Origin: Syntrophomonas sp.
GTDB taxonomy: Bacteria > Bacillota > Syntrophomonadia > Syntrophomonadales > Syntrophomonadaceae
Length of the DNA stretch: 64,000 nt
Direction of reading: 5' to 3'
Assembly: GCA_016841425.1 (NCBI GenBank)
Contig: JAENZE010000001.1
Location: forward strand, 186,001 to 250,000
Shown: piece by piece, positions 18,529 to 27,936 of the stretch
How positions within the stretch are numbered: the stretch's first letter is position 1
How the letters are laid out: each line of letters starts with the position of its first letter
Program-made: the position numbers and the translations under genes
The notes under the pieces: generated by a model
Seen by the model: only the letters and a program-made list of their open reading frames with translations
Told to the model about the DNA's origin: nothing
The model's database searches: none

Positions 18529-19731
18529 TTATAAAGTTAAAGCTTTTTCTGTATTAACCAGTTCACCCCGGTGCATGTCTTTTAAGGGGCGGGCATTGTG
18601 CTGAAAGTAATCCTCATCTTGGTCTCTGCTTCTATCGCTTTGACGATTTTTGAAGCTCAAGATACTATCCCGGCTCCCCTTGCTTTCTGCCTCATTAATC
18701 AGCCGCACCAGGGTGTCCCCATCTACTCGGTGCTTAAGAGCCATAGGAATTACCTGGTTGACATCACTGATCAATACTTTCTCCCGGCCCTGCAATACGG
18801 CATGCAGCAAGGCTGCCTGCTGTATTGCTTCAATAGCCCGGATACTTTCCAGGTTATGTTTCAGGTAGAGTCTGGCGATATAACTGCGTAAAAAGTCAGG
18901 CATATATAGGCACTGATAGTTCTCTGCCCACTTAATTACATCCCGTTTATAACCCTGCTCATTTGATTTTAAAGGACGTTTTTCTTTTTTGTGGACATTT
19001 CGCACCCGGTATGAATAAGAATTCTCCTCTAAAATATTGGCTACGATATCCACCGAATCCGGTCGTCCCATGTAGCAAACCAGGTCAAACCGGTCTGATA
19101 ACTGTCTTCTGATTTCCTCTAAAGGACCTGGATCTTCGTCGGGATTAGATGCTGCCCATACTGAAACCCTAACCTGTATATCTACTGCCGGCAGGCCGGC
19201 CTCCTCGATCTGTAGATGTCCCGGCTTGTTCCCCATCACATCCAGCAGGATATCTGTTATTTCCGGCGAAGTATCGGCCAGCCGGTTAATTTCATCGATA
19301 AAAATAATCCCGCGATGGGCCTGGGGAATTAAGCCTGGTAATAAATGGGCTTCGGGTTTGGAGATATCTGTCAGCCTGGCCAGGTCGATACTTCCGGCCA
19401 CCGTTCCAACTTTGGCTGAATGAGAGATTTCCAAAAAAGGCATCTGTATATCTTCTGTGCCTATAGCTTCAATTTCCGAGGCACTCAGATCTCTATGCTT
19501 TGGACAATGGGGATCCAGAGGATCACAGTTATATATGCATCCTTTGATACGGGTTATGGTCGGCAATATTCCGCGGGCGGCCCTCATTATAGTAGTTTTT
19601 CCCGTTCCTCTTAAGCCTTCTGCATGCAAATGCAGGGGTTCGCCTGCATAACTCGAGACAATTGACATCATTACCGTTTGGAAAAGGGCTTCGTTTCCTT
19701 CATAGCGTTCCAGCATACTGAATGGGATCAT
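18529..19731 (-). CDS. Orphan Mg-chelatase subunit I-like AAA+ ATPase
   Basis: A 400-residue ATPase of the BchI/ChlI/MoxR group. Walker A GLRGTGKTT, Walker B GIIFIDEINRL, sensor-1 WAASNPDEDPGPL and a small C-terminal lid are visible. A Cys-rich insert CIYNCDPLDPHC (about residues 65-76) matches the conserved PYNCDP stretch of BchI-type proteins. No BchD, CobN or VWA partner is near, so metal chelation is not supported; it may remodel another protein complex. ATG 19731 is preferred over GTG 19740 because AAAGGAG is 8 bases before it. Confidence 0.82.
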   Translation of the reverse strand: MIPFSMLERYEGNEALFQTVMMSIVSSYAGEPLHLHAEGLRGTGKTTIMRAARGILPTITRIKGCIYNCDPLDPHCPKHRDLSASEIEAIGTEDIQMPFLEISHSAKVGTVAGSIDLARLTDISKPEAHLLPGLIPQAHRGIIFIDEINRLADTSPEITDILLDVMGNKPGHLQIEEAGLPAVDIQVRVSVWAASNPDEDPGPLEEIRRQLSDRFDLVCYMGRPDSVDIVANILEENSYSYRVRNVHKKEKRPLKSNEQGYKRDVIKWAENYQCLYMPDFLRSYIARLYLKHNLESIRAIEAIQQAALLHAVLQGREKVLISDVNQVIPMALKHRVDGDTLVRLINEAESKGSRDSILSFKNRQSDRSRDQDEDYFQHNARPLKDMHRGELVNTEKALTL

Positions 19732-20125
19732 GAACCTCACTCCTTTCTATTATTATTTTTCACCAGGTTGATTACTCCCTAACCTTTAAACCGTTCACAA
19801 ATATTTATCCCAATACTCAATTAGCATTTGAGCATTTATAACCGGGGGGACGCTCCCTGAAAGGCAAATGTATGCCTTTCGGGAGCATAATGTCAGGCGT
19901 AAAATATGAAATTGATATTATTTAATGCAAAAACTATGCCAAAATTAATTGGAGTTTTTGAAAAGAATGCTAGATGGCCATGAAAACTGAGTTTTTCGCT
20001 TATTATAGAAGTTATTTAATAACGAAGGAAGGCGAATTAGGCTGGTATCTTCTGTCCGGATAACCGGTCAGATGTGACAGAACGGCGGTCAGTAAGCGAA
20101 CAGTATGTGTAGGGTAGGAACAACA
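19732..20125. other. Gene-free spacer with a strong hairpin
   Basis: Between two minus-strand genes. It contains GCTCCC-T-GAAAGGCA (19852-19866) facing TGCCTTTC-GGGAGC (19873-19886): a 14-bp stem with a single bulged T and no T run on either side, so it is not an ordinary terminator. No gene seen. Confidence 0.5.
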
Positions 20126-22039
20126 TTAGACTTTCGTGTTTTTCAACTGTCTTTCCAGGTTACGCAGGTATTCCTGACGCTCCATTTTATAAAGCAGGTC
20201 TTCTTCTGTCTGCTCTTTCCTTTTGAATAGTTCCTGCAGTTTTATGAAATCGCTGCTTATGGCACTCATTTCGTCATCCAGTCTGGAGAGCTCATTTTCT
20301 AAAGTCTCAATGTCTGCATCTATCGTGTTGTATTCAAGCTGTTCCTTATAGGTAAATTTCAATGGGCGTTGTTTGCTCTTATCGTTCCGGATATGCTCAT
20401 TTATTTTGCTGGTTATTTCAAGACTGCTTTGGTTGAGGTCGACAGTTTTGTACTCTAAAAAATCCGAGTAATTGCCAACATGGATAATGATATCTCCTGA
20501 GCCTTCCAGGGAGAATATCTTATGGCAGGTTCGATCCAGGAAATAACGGTCGTGGGATACGGAAATCACCGCTCCGTTAAATTCATCAATATAGTTTTCA
20601 AGTACCTGCAGGGTATTGATATCCAGATCATTGGTAGGCTCATCCAGCAGGAGAAGGTTGGGGGCATCCATCAGTACTTTCAACAGATAGAGTCTTCTTT
20701 TTTCACCTCCGGAAAGTCTGGCAATAGGAGTCCACTGCAGGTCAGCCGGGAAAAGAAATCTTTCCATCATCTTTCCAGCACTAATTTTACTGCCTTCTGC
20801 AGTTGTTATATACTCGGCCGTGTTTTTTATATATTCAATGGCCCTCAGATTACAGTTCATATCATCTGATTCCTGGGATAAGTATGCAATTTTAACGGTG
20901 GAGCCGATTCCTATACTACCGCTATCTGTCTCTATTTTCCCGGCTAGAATATTTAACAGAGTTGATTTCCCGGTGGCATTATCTCCAATAATACCAATAC
21001 GATCATTTCTTAATAAAATATAAGCAAAATTTTTAATAACAGGTCGGCCATCATAACTTTTGGTTACATTGGTTATTTCCAGGGTTTTCTTGCCCAAACG
21101 GGAGTGAGCAACAGATATCTCCAGTTTGGAAGAATCATCTAATCCCCCCATTGATTCTTTAAGCTCTTCGAAGCGCTGGATTCTAGCCTTTTGTTTGGTT
21201 CTGCGGGCACGGGGGCCGGTCCTGATCCATTCCAGTTCCTTTCGGTAAAGGCTGGTGCGCTTGGCTTCTATAGCGGACTCGAGAGATTTTCTTTCAATTT
21301 TTTTCTCGACAAAGCGGGAATAAGAACAATCATAAATATATAATTTCCCGTAGTCCAGTTCAAACATCTTGTTAACTACCCGATCTAGAAAATAGCGATC
21401 ATGAGTAATCATTAAAAGTGCGCCTTTTCTATTGGCAAGATATTTTTCCAACCACTCAATAGTATCATTGTCCAGATGGTTGGTAGGTTCATCCAATAGA
21501 AGCAGATCGCAGGGAGTAATAAGAGCACTTGCCAGAGCAACTCTTTTCCTTTGTCCACCTGATAAGTTAGCCATCCGTTCCTCATAATTTCGAATACCGA
21601 GTTTGTTCAGAATAGTCTTGACCTGACTTTCAAGATGCCAGGCATCTAAAATAGTTATCTGGGATGTTAGTTCTGCTAATAGAACCTGTAGATCAACATT
21701 ATCTGGTTTGCTGATGATATCCTCCAGAGTTAATTGGTATTCTCGAATCACCTTCATAGCAAGGCTGTCACCCTTAAGTACCTGTTCTATTACTGTAGCA
21801 TGTGGATTAAACTCTGGATTCTGAGTTAAATACTCAATGGTGATGCCCCGGGAAGTAGTGATTGTTCCTGAATCAGGGCTATCCAGACCGCATATTAGGT
21901 TTAGGAGGGTGGATTTCCCTATACCATTAATTCCAATCAATCCGACTTTATCATAATCTTCCATGGTAAATGAAATATTATCAAGCAGAGTACGTTCTCC
22001 ATAGCTTTTAGATACATTTTCTACAGATAGTATAGTCAT
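20126..22039 (-). CDS. ABC-F family ATPase (Uup/YfmR-like)
   Basis: A 637-residue protein with two ABC cassettes and no membrane domain, acting on the ribosome. Cassette 1 has Walker A GINGIGKST, LSGGQRKR and LLLLDEPTNHLD; cassette 2 has GDNATGKST, LSGGEKRR and LLLLDEPTNDLD. The linker between them is basic. The C-terminal about 80 residues form the coiled-coil tail of Uup/YfmR types. ATG 22039 follows AGGAAG. Resistance-type ABC-F function is possible but the tail favours the housekeeping group. Confidence 0.92.
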   Translation of the reverse strand: MTILSVENVSKSYGERTLLDNISFTMEDYDKVGLIGINGIGKSTLLNLICGLDSPDSGTITTSRGITIEYLTQNPEFNPHATVIEQVLKGDSLAMKVIREYQLTLEDIISKPDNVDLQVLLAELTSQITILDAWHLESQVKTILNKLGIRNYEERMANLSGGQRKRVALASALITPCDLLLLDEPTNHLDNDTIEWLEKYLANRKGALLMITHDRYFLDRVVNKMFELDYGKLYIYDCSYSRFVEKKIERKSLESAIEAKRTSLYRKELEWIRTGPRARRTKQKARIQRFEELKESMGGLDDSSKLEISVAHSRLGKKTLEITNVTKSYDGRPVIKNFAYILLRNDRIGIIGDNATGKSTLLNILAGKIETDSGSIGIGSTVKIAYLSQESDDMNCNLRAIEYIKNTAEYITTAEGSKISAGKMMERFLFPADLQWTPIARLSGGEKRRLYLLKVLMDAPNLLLLDEPTNDLDINTLQVLENYIDEFNGAVISVSHDRYFLDRTCHKIFSLEGSGDIIIHVGNYSDFLEYKTVDLNQSSLEITSKINEHIRNDKSKQRPLKFTYKEQLEYNTIDADIETLENELSRLDDEMSAISSDFIKLQELFKRKEQTEEDLLYKMERQEYLRNLERQLKNTKV

Positions 22040-22176
22040 AGAACGAGATCTTCCTTTTTATGTAGTCAGCTAGCTTTTCTGATACAACCATTCTTAGTTT
22101 ATCACACAGGCGATAGAATAGCTCTTCGGATGTAAGGAGATGCTTATGACTTATTACAAAACCAACATACTAAAGG

Positions 22177-22219
22177 AAATAAAAAAGGATTAACTGAATT
22201 TTGGCTAATCCCTTATTTA
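22177..22219 (-). terminator. Minus-strand intrinsic terminator
   Basis: On the minus strand AAGGGATTA pairs with TAATCCTT and is followed by TTTTTTATTT. It lies over 500 bases beyond the nearest minus-strand stop codon (22753), so it may end a separate non-coding transcript. Confidence 0.6.
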
Positions 22220-22490
22220 AGCATCATTATATTTTAAGGTTCTATTACTAATCTATCTCTCTTCTTAATGTCTATTTGGTCTATAGTAACATGGGTATAA
22301 TATCAGCAGTCCCATCATTCGCTCATGGGGCTGTGCTGAGAGTCCAGGTTAAGTTTGATGGCTGTAAAATTTTGTTTTGGAGAGGACTATGCAGTCAGGA
22401 TAACTGTTTATCTCTAATTTCTAGATTGCTTGGAGTACAGTCCTGAAATACAGGATCTGCAGGTATTCCTCCACAGCTTATCTAAATGTT
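22220..22490 (-). ncRNA. Candidate structured RNA of unknown class
   Basis: On the minus strand a TATAAT-like box precedes a region with a stem TCCTG-AAATA-CAGGA (22441-22455), GACT/AGTC (22385-22396) and a long compound hairpin (CAGCA..CCCAT at 22304-22315 with ATGGG..TGCTG at 22325-22339). It ends at the terminator at 22177-22219. I recognise no known RNA family. Speculative. Confidence 0.25.
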
Positions 22491-22752
22491 CTCATAAATT
22501 AATTATAATAAATACTGGCGACTATATTGGATAGTCTTTATTTATGTATGGATAATAACAATTAATAACCTAGGTTTGTTGAATTTCAACATTCAAACCT
22601 TCAGTCAGTAGTTCCTCCTTTCTGATTATTTCCAGCCCAATATCACCTCTGCAGAATAGTTCATTTATATTGTGTTCAGCAGTATATGATATTGTAGCTG
22701 TTGTAGTACCTCTTATTAAATAGACCCTGACAACAAAAATGCTTAACGCCCC

Positions 22753-23169
22753 CTAATCATTATCTTGCTGTATAGACCCCTCCCTTGAAGTTAATTTGTA
22801 CAGCTCAAACTCAATCTGTTTCCATGCTTGTTCACAAATGCGGATTTTCTCCTTTTCATTGATCAGGCCAGCTTTTTCAGCTTCATTGATAGTTTGTGTT
22901 ATTTGCTGCAATAATTGCTTGATCTCTGGTTCCGCAATAGAAATATGAGGTTTTTCAGGTTGGCGAGTATCACTATAACCGAGTAGGTAATCCACCGAAC
23001 AGGCGAATACCTCTGCGATTTTGACTAACATCTGTCCGTCTGGAAACCGGCGGCCTGATTCGTAGTTGCCTATAGCCGGGCCGGATATTCCCAGCACAGA
23101 GCCGAGGTACACTTTAGACCATCCTTTTCTCTCGCGCTCCTTTTTCATTCTTTGTGCAAAAACAAGCAT
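22753..23169 (-). CDS. XRE-family helix-turn-helix regulator
   Basis: A 138-residue regulator with an N-terminal Cro/C1-type HTH (FAQRMKKERERKGWSKVYLGSVLGISGPAIGNYESGRRFPDGQMLVKIAEVFACSVDYLLGY) and a C-terminal helical region (about residues 75-130) probably used for dimer formation. ATG 23169 has GGAGG about 10 bases upstream and is preferred over an upstream ATG. Divergent from a small gene across a shared operator, as in phage-type or toxin-type switches, although no other phage genes are present. Confidence 0.88.
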   Translation of the reverse strand: MLVFAQRMKKERERKGWSKVYLGSVLGISGPAIGNYESGRRFPDGQMLVKIAEVFACSVDYLLGYSDTRQPEKPHISIAEPEIKQLLQQITQTINEAEKAGLINEKEKIRICEQAWKQIEFELYKLTSREGSIQQDND

Positions 23170-23236
23170 ACTTCCCAACCTCCTGCATAGTGGAGTGTTC
23201 CAACCGAGATTATATCTATCTAAACATCCTGTATTC

Positions 23237-23242
23237 ATTATA
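23237..23242 (-). promoter_or_regulatory. -10 element of the XRE gene
   Basis: TATAAT on the minus strand about 70 bases before the XRE start; GTCC half-sites of the operator lie just upstream. Confidence 0.5.
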
Positions 23243-23257
23243 ATGGACTAGAACCAA

Positions 23258-23291
23258 TTGTCCTAGTAATTTACAAAAAATAATAGGACAA
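23258..23291. promoter_or_regulatory. Divergent operator between XRE and the small + gene
   Basis: Perfect 8-bp inverted repeat TTGTCCTA-N18-TAGGACAA, with a further GGACTAG half-site at 23245. TTGACT directly follows at 23295 and may be a -35 element for the + gene. Confidence 0.6.
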
Positions 23292-23417
23292 AGGTTGACT
23301 TAACATAATGAAAAGAATTAACATTAAGGATACGGGATGTATTTTACAAAGCATGATACATTGTAGCAGATGATAATTAGTTTATCTTGCTTTATTAGTT
23401 GGAAGGGGGATCAGGAA

Positions 23418-23708
23418 ATGCCGGTGATGATAAAATCTCAAGATGGAGGGATTTGGGAAGTACATGGTTTGGAACCTGCCTATTCCTCAATTGGTGTATT
23501 CATTTATGGTTACATAGTTGACAAGAAACTGGTTAGACTGGGCAAATATGAATCAAGGGAACAAGCCAACAAAGTTCTCTACAAACTGGAACAATGGTAT
23601 GCTGATTCAGTGTCTGCGGCGGCTAAAGATGAAAGCACTGAGGGAGAACCATCCCTATCTGCACCCAGGGTTTTCAGAATGCCGCTGGTGGAAGAATTGG
23701 CAGTATAA
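23418..23708 (+). CDS. Small hypothetical protein divergent from XRE
   Basis: A 96-residue soluble protein with no family I recognise. ATG 23418 has GGAAGGGGGATC before it. The N-terminal half is beta-rich (GGIWEVHGLEP.., GVFIYGYIVDKKLVRLGKYES) and a helix follows (REQANKVLYKLEQWYADSV), then a Ser/Glu-rich tail. The 'G-x-Y-x-S-x-E-x-A' segment resembles small single-domain proteins that modify a sequence element, but no function can be given. Probably regulated by the adjacent XRE protein. Confidence 0.7.
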   Translation: MPVMIKSQDGGIWEVHGLEPAYSSIGVFIYGYIVDKKLVRLGKYESREQANKVLYKLEQWYADSVSAAAKDESTEGEPSLSAPRVFRMPLVEELAV

Positions 23709-23858
23709 AGTTTTGGTCTAAACACAAGTCCGGTTAAAATAATGATAATGTGTTGCTGTCTCCGCTATACCTGCTGGGATCCCTATCCTAACTGGTACGC
23801 TTTTCCCACCTGGGGGGTCTTATTTAATTCAAACAAATCCTTATATGCTGTGCTGCTT

Positions 23859-24068
23859 TTATCTTGGTGCAGGTGCAAGCAATCCTGCCAGGGCACCGAT
23901 GGATGCAGAGCCCAAGGCAACTAACGATTCTGGGATCGGTTTCCCAAGAACTGCCAGCGCAATAAATCCTCCTGCTGCCATTATCGATACTGCCCCTAAT
24001 ACTCTAACGACAGTGTGGTAAACGGGTATATCTTCAGGTATATGTGGCGGTAATTCTCGTTCGGTCAT
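23859..24068 (-). CDS. Small membrane protein, 69 residues
   Basis: The N terminus is acidic/proline-rich (MTERELPPHIPEDIPVYHTV). Two hydrophobic segments follow (about 26-43 and 48-65) with a GKPIPESLVALGSASIGALAGLLAP ending of the type seen in phage- and plasmid-linked small membrane proteins. GAGGT lies before the start. No function known. Confidence 0.72.
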   Translation of the reverse strand: MTERELPPHIPEDIPVYHTVVRVLGAVSIMAAGGFIALAVLGKPIPESLVALGSASIGALAGLLAPAPR

Positions 24069-24212
24069 TGGATTTACCTCTAATTAACATTTTATATAAT
24101 TTTACAATTTAATTACATAAATTACCATACTAATTTTTCCAAGTACCAGTTATTTTTTAAATCCCTAAAAATATTGCATAATATAACTAGATGACAGAGA
24201 GGATGTTAATTT

Positions 24213-24524
24213 ATGTTCAATATCAGCGATTCAGCTAGAAGTTATATTCTTAACAAAGGCAGCAACATAAGATTATATACCCGGCTGCTCCAAACCGGAG
24301 GAGGATGATGTAATCCGCGGCAGGTTGTCCGCCGTATCCCAGTCGTTCGACTGGGTGTACCCCCTGAAAAAGATAAAATCGATTTTATTCATACTGAAGT
24401 TGATGGAATAAGCATCTGGTATGACCAGTATATCGTACCGGAACAACTGGATACCCCTATCTTGATAGATTTACGCAAAGGCTTTTTTACGAAGAGACTG
24501 GATATAAAGGGGACCAAACAATAA
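24213..24524 (+). CDS. HesB-like CC/Se-motif protein, probable selenoprotein (in-frame TGA)
   Basis: ATG 24213 (AGAGGA upstream) to TAA 24522, 103 residues if TGA 24306-24308 is read as selenocysteine (U32). The context is GGG-U-C at residues 29-33, followed by a tail resembling small IscA/HesB-like proteins (VDGISIWYDQYIVP, ILIDLRKGFF). In other genomes this family has CC or UC at this place. A stem GCGG-(CAGGTTGT)-CCGC at 24317-24332, with GG in its loop, lies about 14 bases beyond the TGA and may be the bacterial SECIS. A pipeline reading TGA as stop would miss it. No Sec-insertion genes are in the window. Confidence 0.75.
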
Positions 24525-24560
24525 AGAAAAAATTCCAGCTCTCATAACAAAATAGAGCTG
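24523..24560 (-). terminator. Terminator of the YkpA-like ABC-F gene
   Basis: On the minus strand CAGCTCT-N11-AGAGCTG is followed by GAATTTTTTCTTT; it abuts the end of the selenoprotein gene. Confidence 0.7.
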
Positions 24561-24655
24561 CCGGCTTATTAGCCCTGGCAACTCCAACGGCTTAAGGTAA
24601 TTTTTTCTGAAATTGTTGTTGGGGCTGTCAGGTTTGCTGTATAAAGCCGATTTAG

Positions 24656-26272
24656 TTAGCTATACATGAGGTTAACAAGGTTTCTAACATCTGGATTTTG
24701 CAGATACTCGTCATAAGTCATCAGTTTATCAATAACCCCCTTGGGAGTAATCTCTATGATGCGGTTGGCGGTGGTCTGCAGCAATTGGTGGTCATGGGAT
24801 ATCAAAAATAGGGTGCCCGGGAAATTTATCAATCCATTGTTTAAAGCAGTTATCGCCTCTAAATCCAGATGATTAGTAGGTTGATCCAAAAGCAGCACGT
24901 TAGCTCCCGTAAGCATCATTCGGGCCAGCATGCATCTGACCTGCTCACCTCCGGATAAAATGTCAGCTTGCTTCTGAGATTCCTCACCCGAGAATAACAT
25001 TCTGCCAAGAAAACTGCGGATAAATGTCTCTTCCTGATTGTTGGAAAACTGACGCAGCCAATCCACCAGGTTCAGTTGAGAGTCAAAAAAGGATGCGTAC
25101 TCCCTGGGAAAGTATGCCTGAGCAGTAGATAAGGCCCAATTAATCTCACCACTATCGGCTTGGGATTCGTTCATTAGTATCTGTAAAAGGGTAGTGTTGG
25201 CTAATTCATCAGGTCCGACTAGTGCAATTTTGTCTCCTCTATTGACCACCAGGTTGAAATCCCCTAATACCGTTCGGCCATCTATACTTTTATTGAGGTT
25301 TTGAATAGTTAATACGTTTACTCCTCCAACCTCCCGCTCCGGTTTAAAATGAATCCAGGGTAAACGGCGGGAAGAAGGCCGAATATCTTCCAGGGTAAGT
25401 TTCTCCAGCTGTTTTTTGCGAGAGGTAGCCTGCCTGGACTTAGAAGCATTAGCACTAAACCTCTGTATAAAATCCTGCAGTTCCTTAATTTTCGCTTCAG
25501 CCTTTTTGTTGGCATCTTTAGCCTGCTGCAGAGCCAGTTGGCTTGATTCCAGCCAGAAATCATAATTGCCGACATACAGTTGGATTTTACCATAGTCTAT
25601 ATCGGCGATGTGAGTACAAACCTGATTCAAAAAATAACGATCATGGGATACGACGATGATGGTGCTGTCCATATCATAAAGAAAATCTTCCAACCAGGAG
25701 ATAGAAGCAATATCCAGGTGGTTAGTAGGTTCGTCTAAGAGCAGAATATCTGGATGTCCAAATAAAGCTTGAGCTAGCAGCACTTTAACTTTTTCACTGT
25801 CTTTAAGCTCCTGCATTTTTTTCGTATGCAGACCTTCGGGAACTCCTAAACCATTTAGCAATGACGCGGCTTCTGCCTCTGCTTCCCAACCGTTCAGCTC
25901 AGCAAATTCTCCCTCCAGTTCAGCTGCTCGTATACCATCCTCTTCAGTGAAATCAACCTTGGAGTAAATGGCATCTTTTTCTTCCATAATAGAGTATAAA
26001 CGGGAATGTCCCTTCAATACGGTTTGGATTACCTCAAACTCATCGAATTCAAAGTGGTCTTGTTTTAAAATAGATAGTCTGAGGTTGGAGGGAATATTTA
26101 CTGTACCTGCATTAGCTTCTATTTCCCCTGAAAGTATCTTCAAAAAAGTTGATTTGCCTGCTCCGTTAGCACCAATAAGGCCATAACAGTTACCAGGAGT
26201 GAATTTGATGTTCACGTCTTCAAACAAAGGGCGTGTCCCAAACCTTAAAGTTAAGCCGCTAGTCGTAATCAT
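24656..26272 (-). CDS. ABC-F family ATPase (YkpA/YbiT-like)
   Basis: A 538-residue protein of two ABC cassettes. Cassette 1: Walker A GANGAGKST, LLLLDEPTNHLD; its signature region reads LKDSEKVKV instead of LSGGQ. Cassette 2: GPDELANTT in place of a normal Walker A (no Lys at the usual place) and LSGGEQVRC with LLLLDQPTNHLD, where Gln replaces the catalytic-side Glu. The second site therefore looks catalytically degenerate, which is also seen in this ABC-F branch. Length fits YkpA/YbiT. Monocistronic. Confidence 0.9.
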   Translation of the reverse strand: MITTSGLTLRFGTRPLFEDVNIKFTPGNCYGLIGANGAGKSTFLKILSGEIEANAGTVNIPSNLRLSILKQDHFEFDEFEVIQTVLKGHSRLYSIMEEKDAIYSKVDFTEEDGIRAAELEGEFAELNGWEAEAEAASLLNGLGVPEGLHTKKMQELKDSEKVKVLLAQALFGHPDILLLDEPTNHLDIASISWLEDFLYDMDSTIIVVSHDRYFLNQVCTHIADIDYGKIQLYVGNYDFWLESSQLALQQAKDANKKAEAKIKELQDFIQRFSANASKSRQATSRKKQLEKLTLEDIRPSSRRLPWIHFKPEREVGGVNVLTIQNLNKSIDGRTVLGDFNLVVNRGDKIALVGPDELANTTLLQILMNESQADSGEINWALSTAQAYFPREYASFFDSQLNLVDWLRQFSNNQEETFIRSFLGRMLFSGEESQKQADILSGGEQVRCMLARMMLTGANVLLLDQPTNHLDLEAITALNNGLINFPGTLFLISHDHQLLQTTANRIIEITPKGVIDKLMTYDEYLQNPDVRNLVNLMYS

Positions 26273-26419
26273 TCTAATACCGCTTTCTATTTAAATTAAC
26301 AACTTAAAAATTGTATCACAAACTGGGGTGAAAGAGAAAGCATAGGATGCCGGAGTTAACCCTGATATAATTCATTGTCAGTGATTGAATGCTCTAAAAT
26401 AGACTACAATTGCTTAAGC

Positions 26420-26458
26420 AAAATTATAATGACCATGCTTGCTGCATGGTCATTATAA
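26420..26458 (-). terminator. Terminator of the amino-acid ABC importer operon
   Basis: 15-bp perfect stem (26424-26438 with 26444-26458), loop of five, followed on the minus strand by TTTTG. Confidence 0.85.
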
Positions 26459-26509
26459 CTCATTGCGATGAACACTGTGATAGACTATAGCTGCTTTATT
26501 GTATAAAGA

Positions 26510-27235
26510 TTAAATAATAGCGCTGAGAAATGCCTGGCTTCTTGAATTTTGGGGATTATCAAAGAGATGATCTGGGATTCCCTCTTCAATAATCATTCCA
26601 TTATCCATAAATATAACCCGATCGGCAACCTCTCGGGCGAAACCCATTTCATGAGTTACGATAACCATAGTCATACCTTCTTTAGCCAGTTCTTTCATTA
26701 CGCATAAAACTTCCCCCACCAGTTCTGGGTCTAAAGCTGAGGTAGGTTCATCAAAGAGCATTACGGAAGGTTCCATTGCCAGAGCTCTGGCTATAGCAAC
26801 TCTTTGTTTTTGGCCCCCTGATAGCATCGAGGGATAAACATTTGCTTTATCAATCAGGTCAACTTTTTCCAAATAATATCGGGCAAGCTTTTTAGCCTCA
26901 AACTTAATAATTCCCTTAACCTGAGTCGGACCTTCCATGACATTCTCCAGTACGGTTTTATGCGGAAAGAGGTTGAAATGCTGAAAGACCATTCCCACCT
27001 GAGTACGCATCTTATTAATTTCCTGTTCATTATTCTTGTCGATTAACTGTCCATTTATTTTTACCGTACCACTCTGTGGATGTTCCAGGAAATTAATACA
27101 GCGTAAAAGGGTGCTCTTTCCGGAACCGCTGGCGCCAATAATAACAACAACTTCCGATTCCCTGACGTATAAGTCTACGTTTTTCAAGACCTTCAACTTG
27201 CCAAAAGACTTATTGAGATTTCTTATTTTAATCAT
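26510..27235 (-). CDS. glnQ: Polar amino-acid ABC transporter ATPase (GlnQ type)
   Basis: A 241-residue ATPase. Walker [11 protein letters not shown]-loop [17 protein letters not shown], signature LSGGQKQR, Walker [20 protein letters not shown] and H-loop [15 protein letters not shown] are typical of glutamine/arginine/cystine importers. Last gene of a binding protein-permease-ATPase operon; overlaps the permease stop by four bases (ATGA). Confidence 0.95.
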   Translation of the reverse strand: MIKIRNLNKSFGKLKVLKNVDLYVRESEVVVIIGASGSGKSTLLRCINFLEHPQSGTVKINGQLIDKNNEQEINKMRTQVGMVFQHFNLFPHKTVLENVMEGPTQVKGIIKFEAKKLARYYLEKVDLIDKANVYPSMLSGGQKQRVAIARALAMEPSVMLFDEPTSALDPELVGEVLCVMKELAKEGMTMVIVTHEMGFAREVADRVIFMDNGMIIEEGIPDHLFDNPQNSRSQAFLSAII

Positions 27236-27903
27236 ACCAATCCCCTTTGTTTATCAGAATCAACATCGAGTCTTTTTTCTGTCCAACTTACCAGCCAGGT
27301 AAAAATACTGGTGTAAAAAAGATAAAACACCGCTGCAATTGTCAGCATTTCCAGCATTTTATAATTAGCTGCGGCCAGTCTCTGAGCCTGCAGAAGAACT
27401 TCACTAATTGTAATGGCACTAGCCAATGAGGAATCCTTCAGGGCAATAATAAATTGATTACCCAGTGGTGGAATAGATCTTTTGAAAGCCTGAGGCAAAA
27501 TGATCCTGCGCATAGCCTGTGAAGAGGTCATGCCAATTGAACGGGCAGCCTCCATCTGGCCCCGGTCAATAGATTGAATAGTGCCGCGAAAGATTTCCGC
27601 TATATAAGCACCGTTGTGGATAGCCAGAGCCAGATAAGCAGCGCTGAAAGCCTCTAATCCCAGCGATTGACGCAAAACATAGAAGAAGAAAAACAACTGC
27701 AGCAGCAGCGGCGTTCCACGTATAAGAAAAATATATAAACGCGATACGTTGGCCAGTAGAAAATTATTGGATATACGCGTTAAGGCAGTACCCAATCCGA
27801 TTAACATACCAAAAGCTATCCCCAGCAGGGTAATCTTTAATGTCATCCATGCTGCGGGAAGAAAAAAAGGCGTATATTTTATTACTACATCAATAAAATC
27901 CAT
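27232..27903 (-). CDS. glnP: Polar amino-acid ABC transporter permease (HisM/GlnP type)
   Basis: A 223-residue membrane subunit with about five helices. The conserved [11 protein letters not shown] segment and the EAA loop ([33 protein letters not shown]) are diagnostic of the HisMQ/GlnP family. Confidence 0.95.
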   Translation of the reverse strand: MDFIDVVIKYTPFFLPAAWMTLKITLLGIAFGMLIGLGTALTRISNNFLLANVSRLYIFLIRGTPLLLQLFFFFYVLRQSLGLEAFSAAYLALAIHNGAYIAEIFRGTIQSIDRGQMEAARSIGMTSSQAMRRIILPQAFKRSIPPLGNQFIIALKDSSLASAITISEVLLQAQRLAAANYKMLEMLTIAAVFYLFYTSIFTWLVSWTEKRLDVDSDKQRGLV

Positions 27904-27936
27904 TATTTTACTCCAGTGCAGCCCAGGAGATGCGTC

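Larger units (their letters stand above)
22040..22752. other. Gene-free interval, possible minus-strand RNA
   Basis: 713 bases without a convincing protein gene. It carries a strong hairpin (22304-22339), smaller stem-loops up to 22455 and a minus-strand terminator at 22177-22219, described separately. Confidence 0.4.

Noticed and set aside
22301-22360. TPP riboswitch suspected from GGGGCTGTGCTGAGAG
   Set aside because: Only the CTGAGA piece fits; the other conserved TPP blocks are absent and no thiamine gene follows.
23742-23924. 60-codon Cys-rich + strand frame
   Set aside because: Lies mostly antisense to a better-supported minus-strand membrane protein and has no ribosome site.
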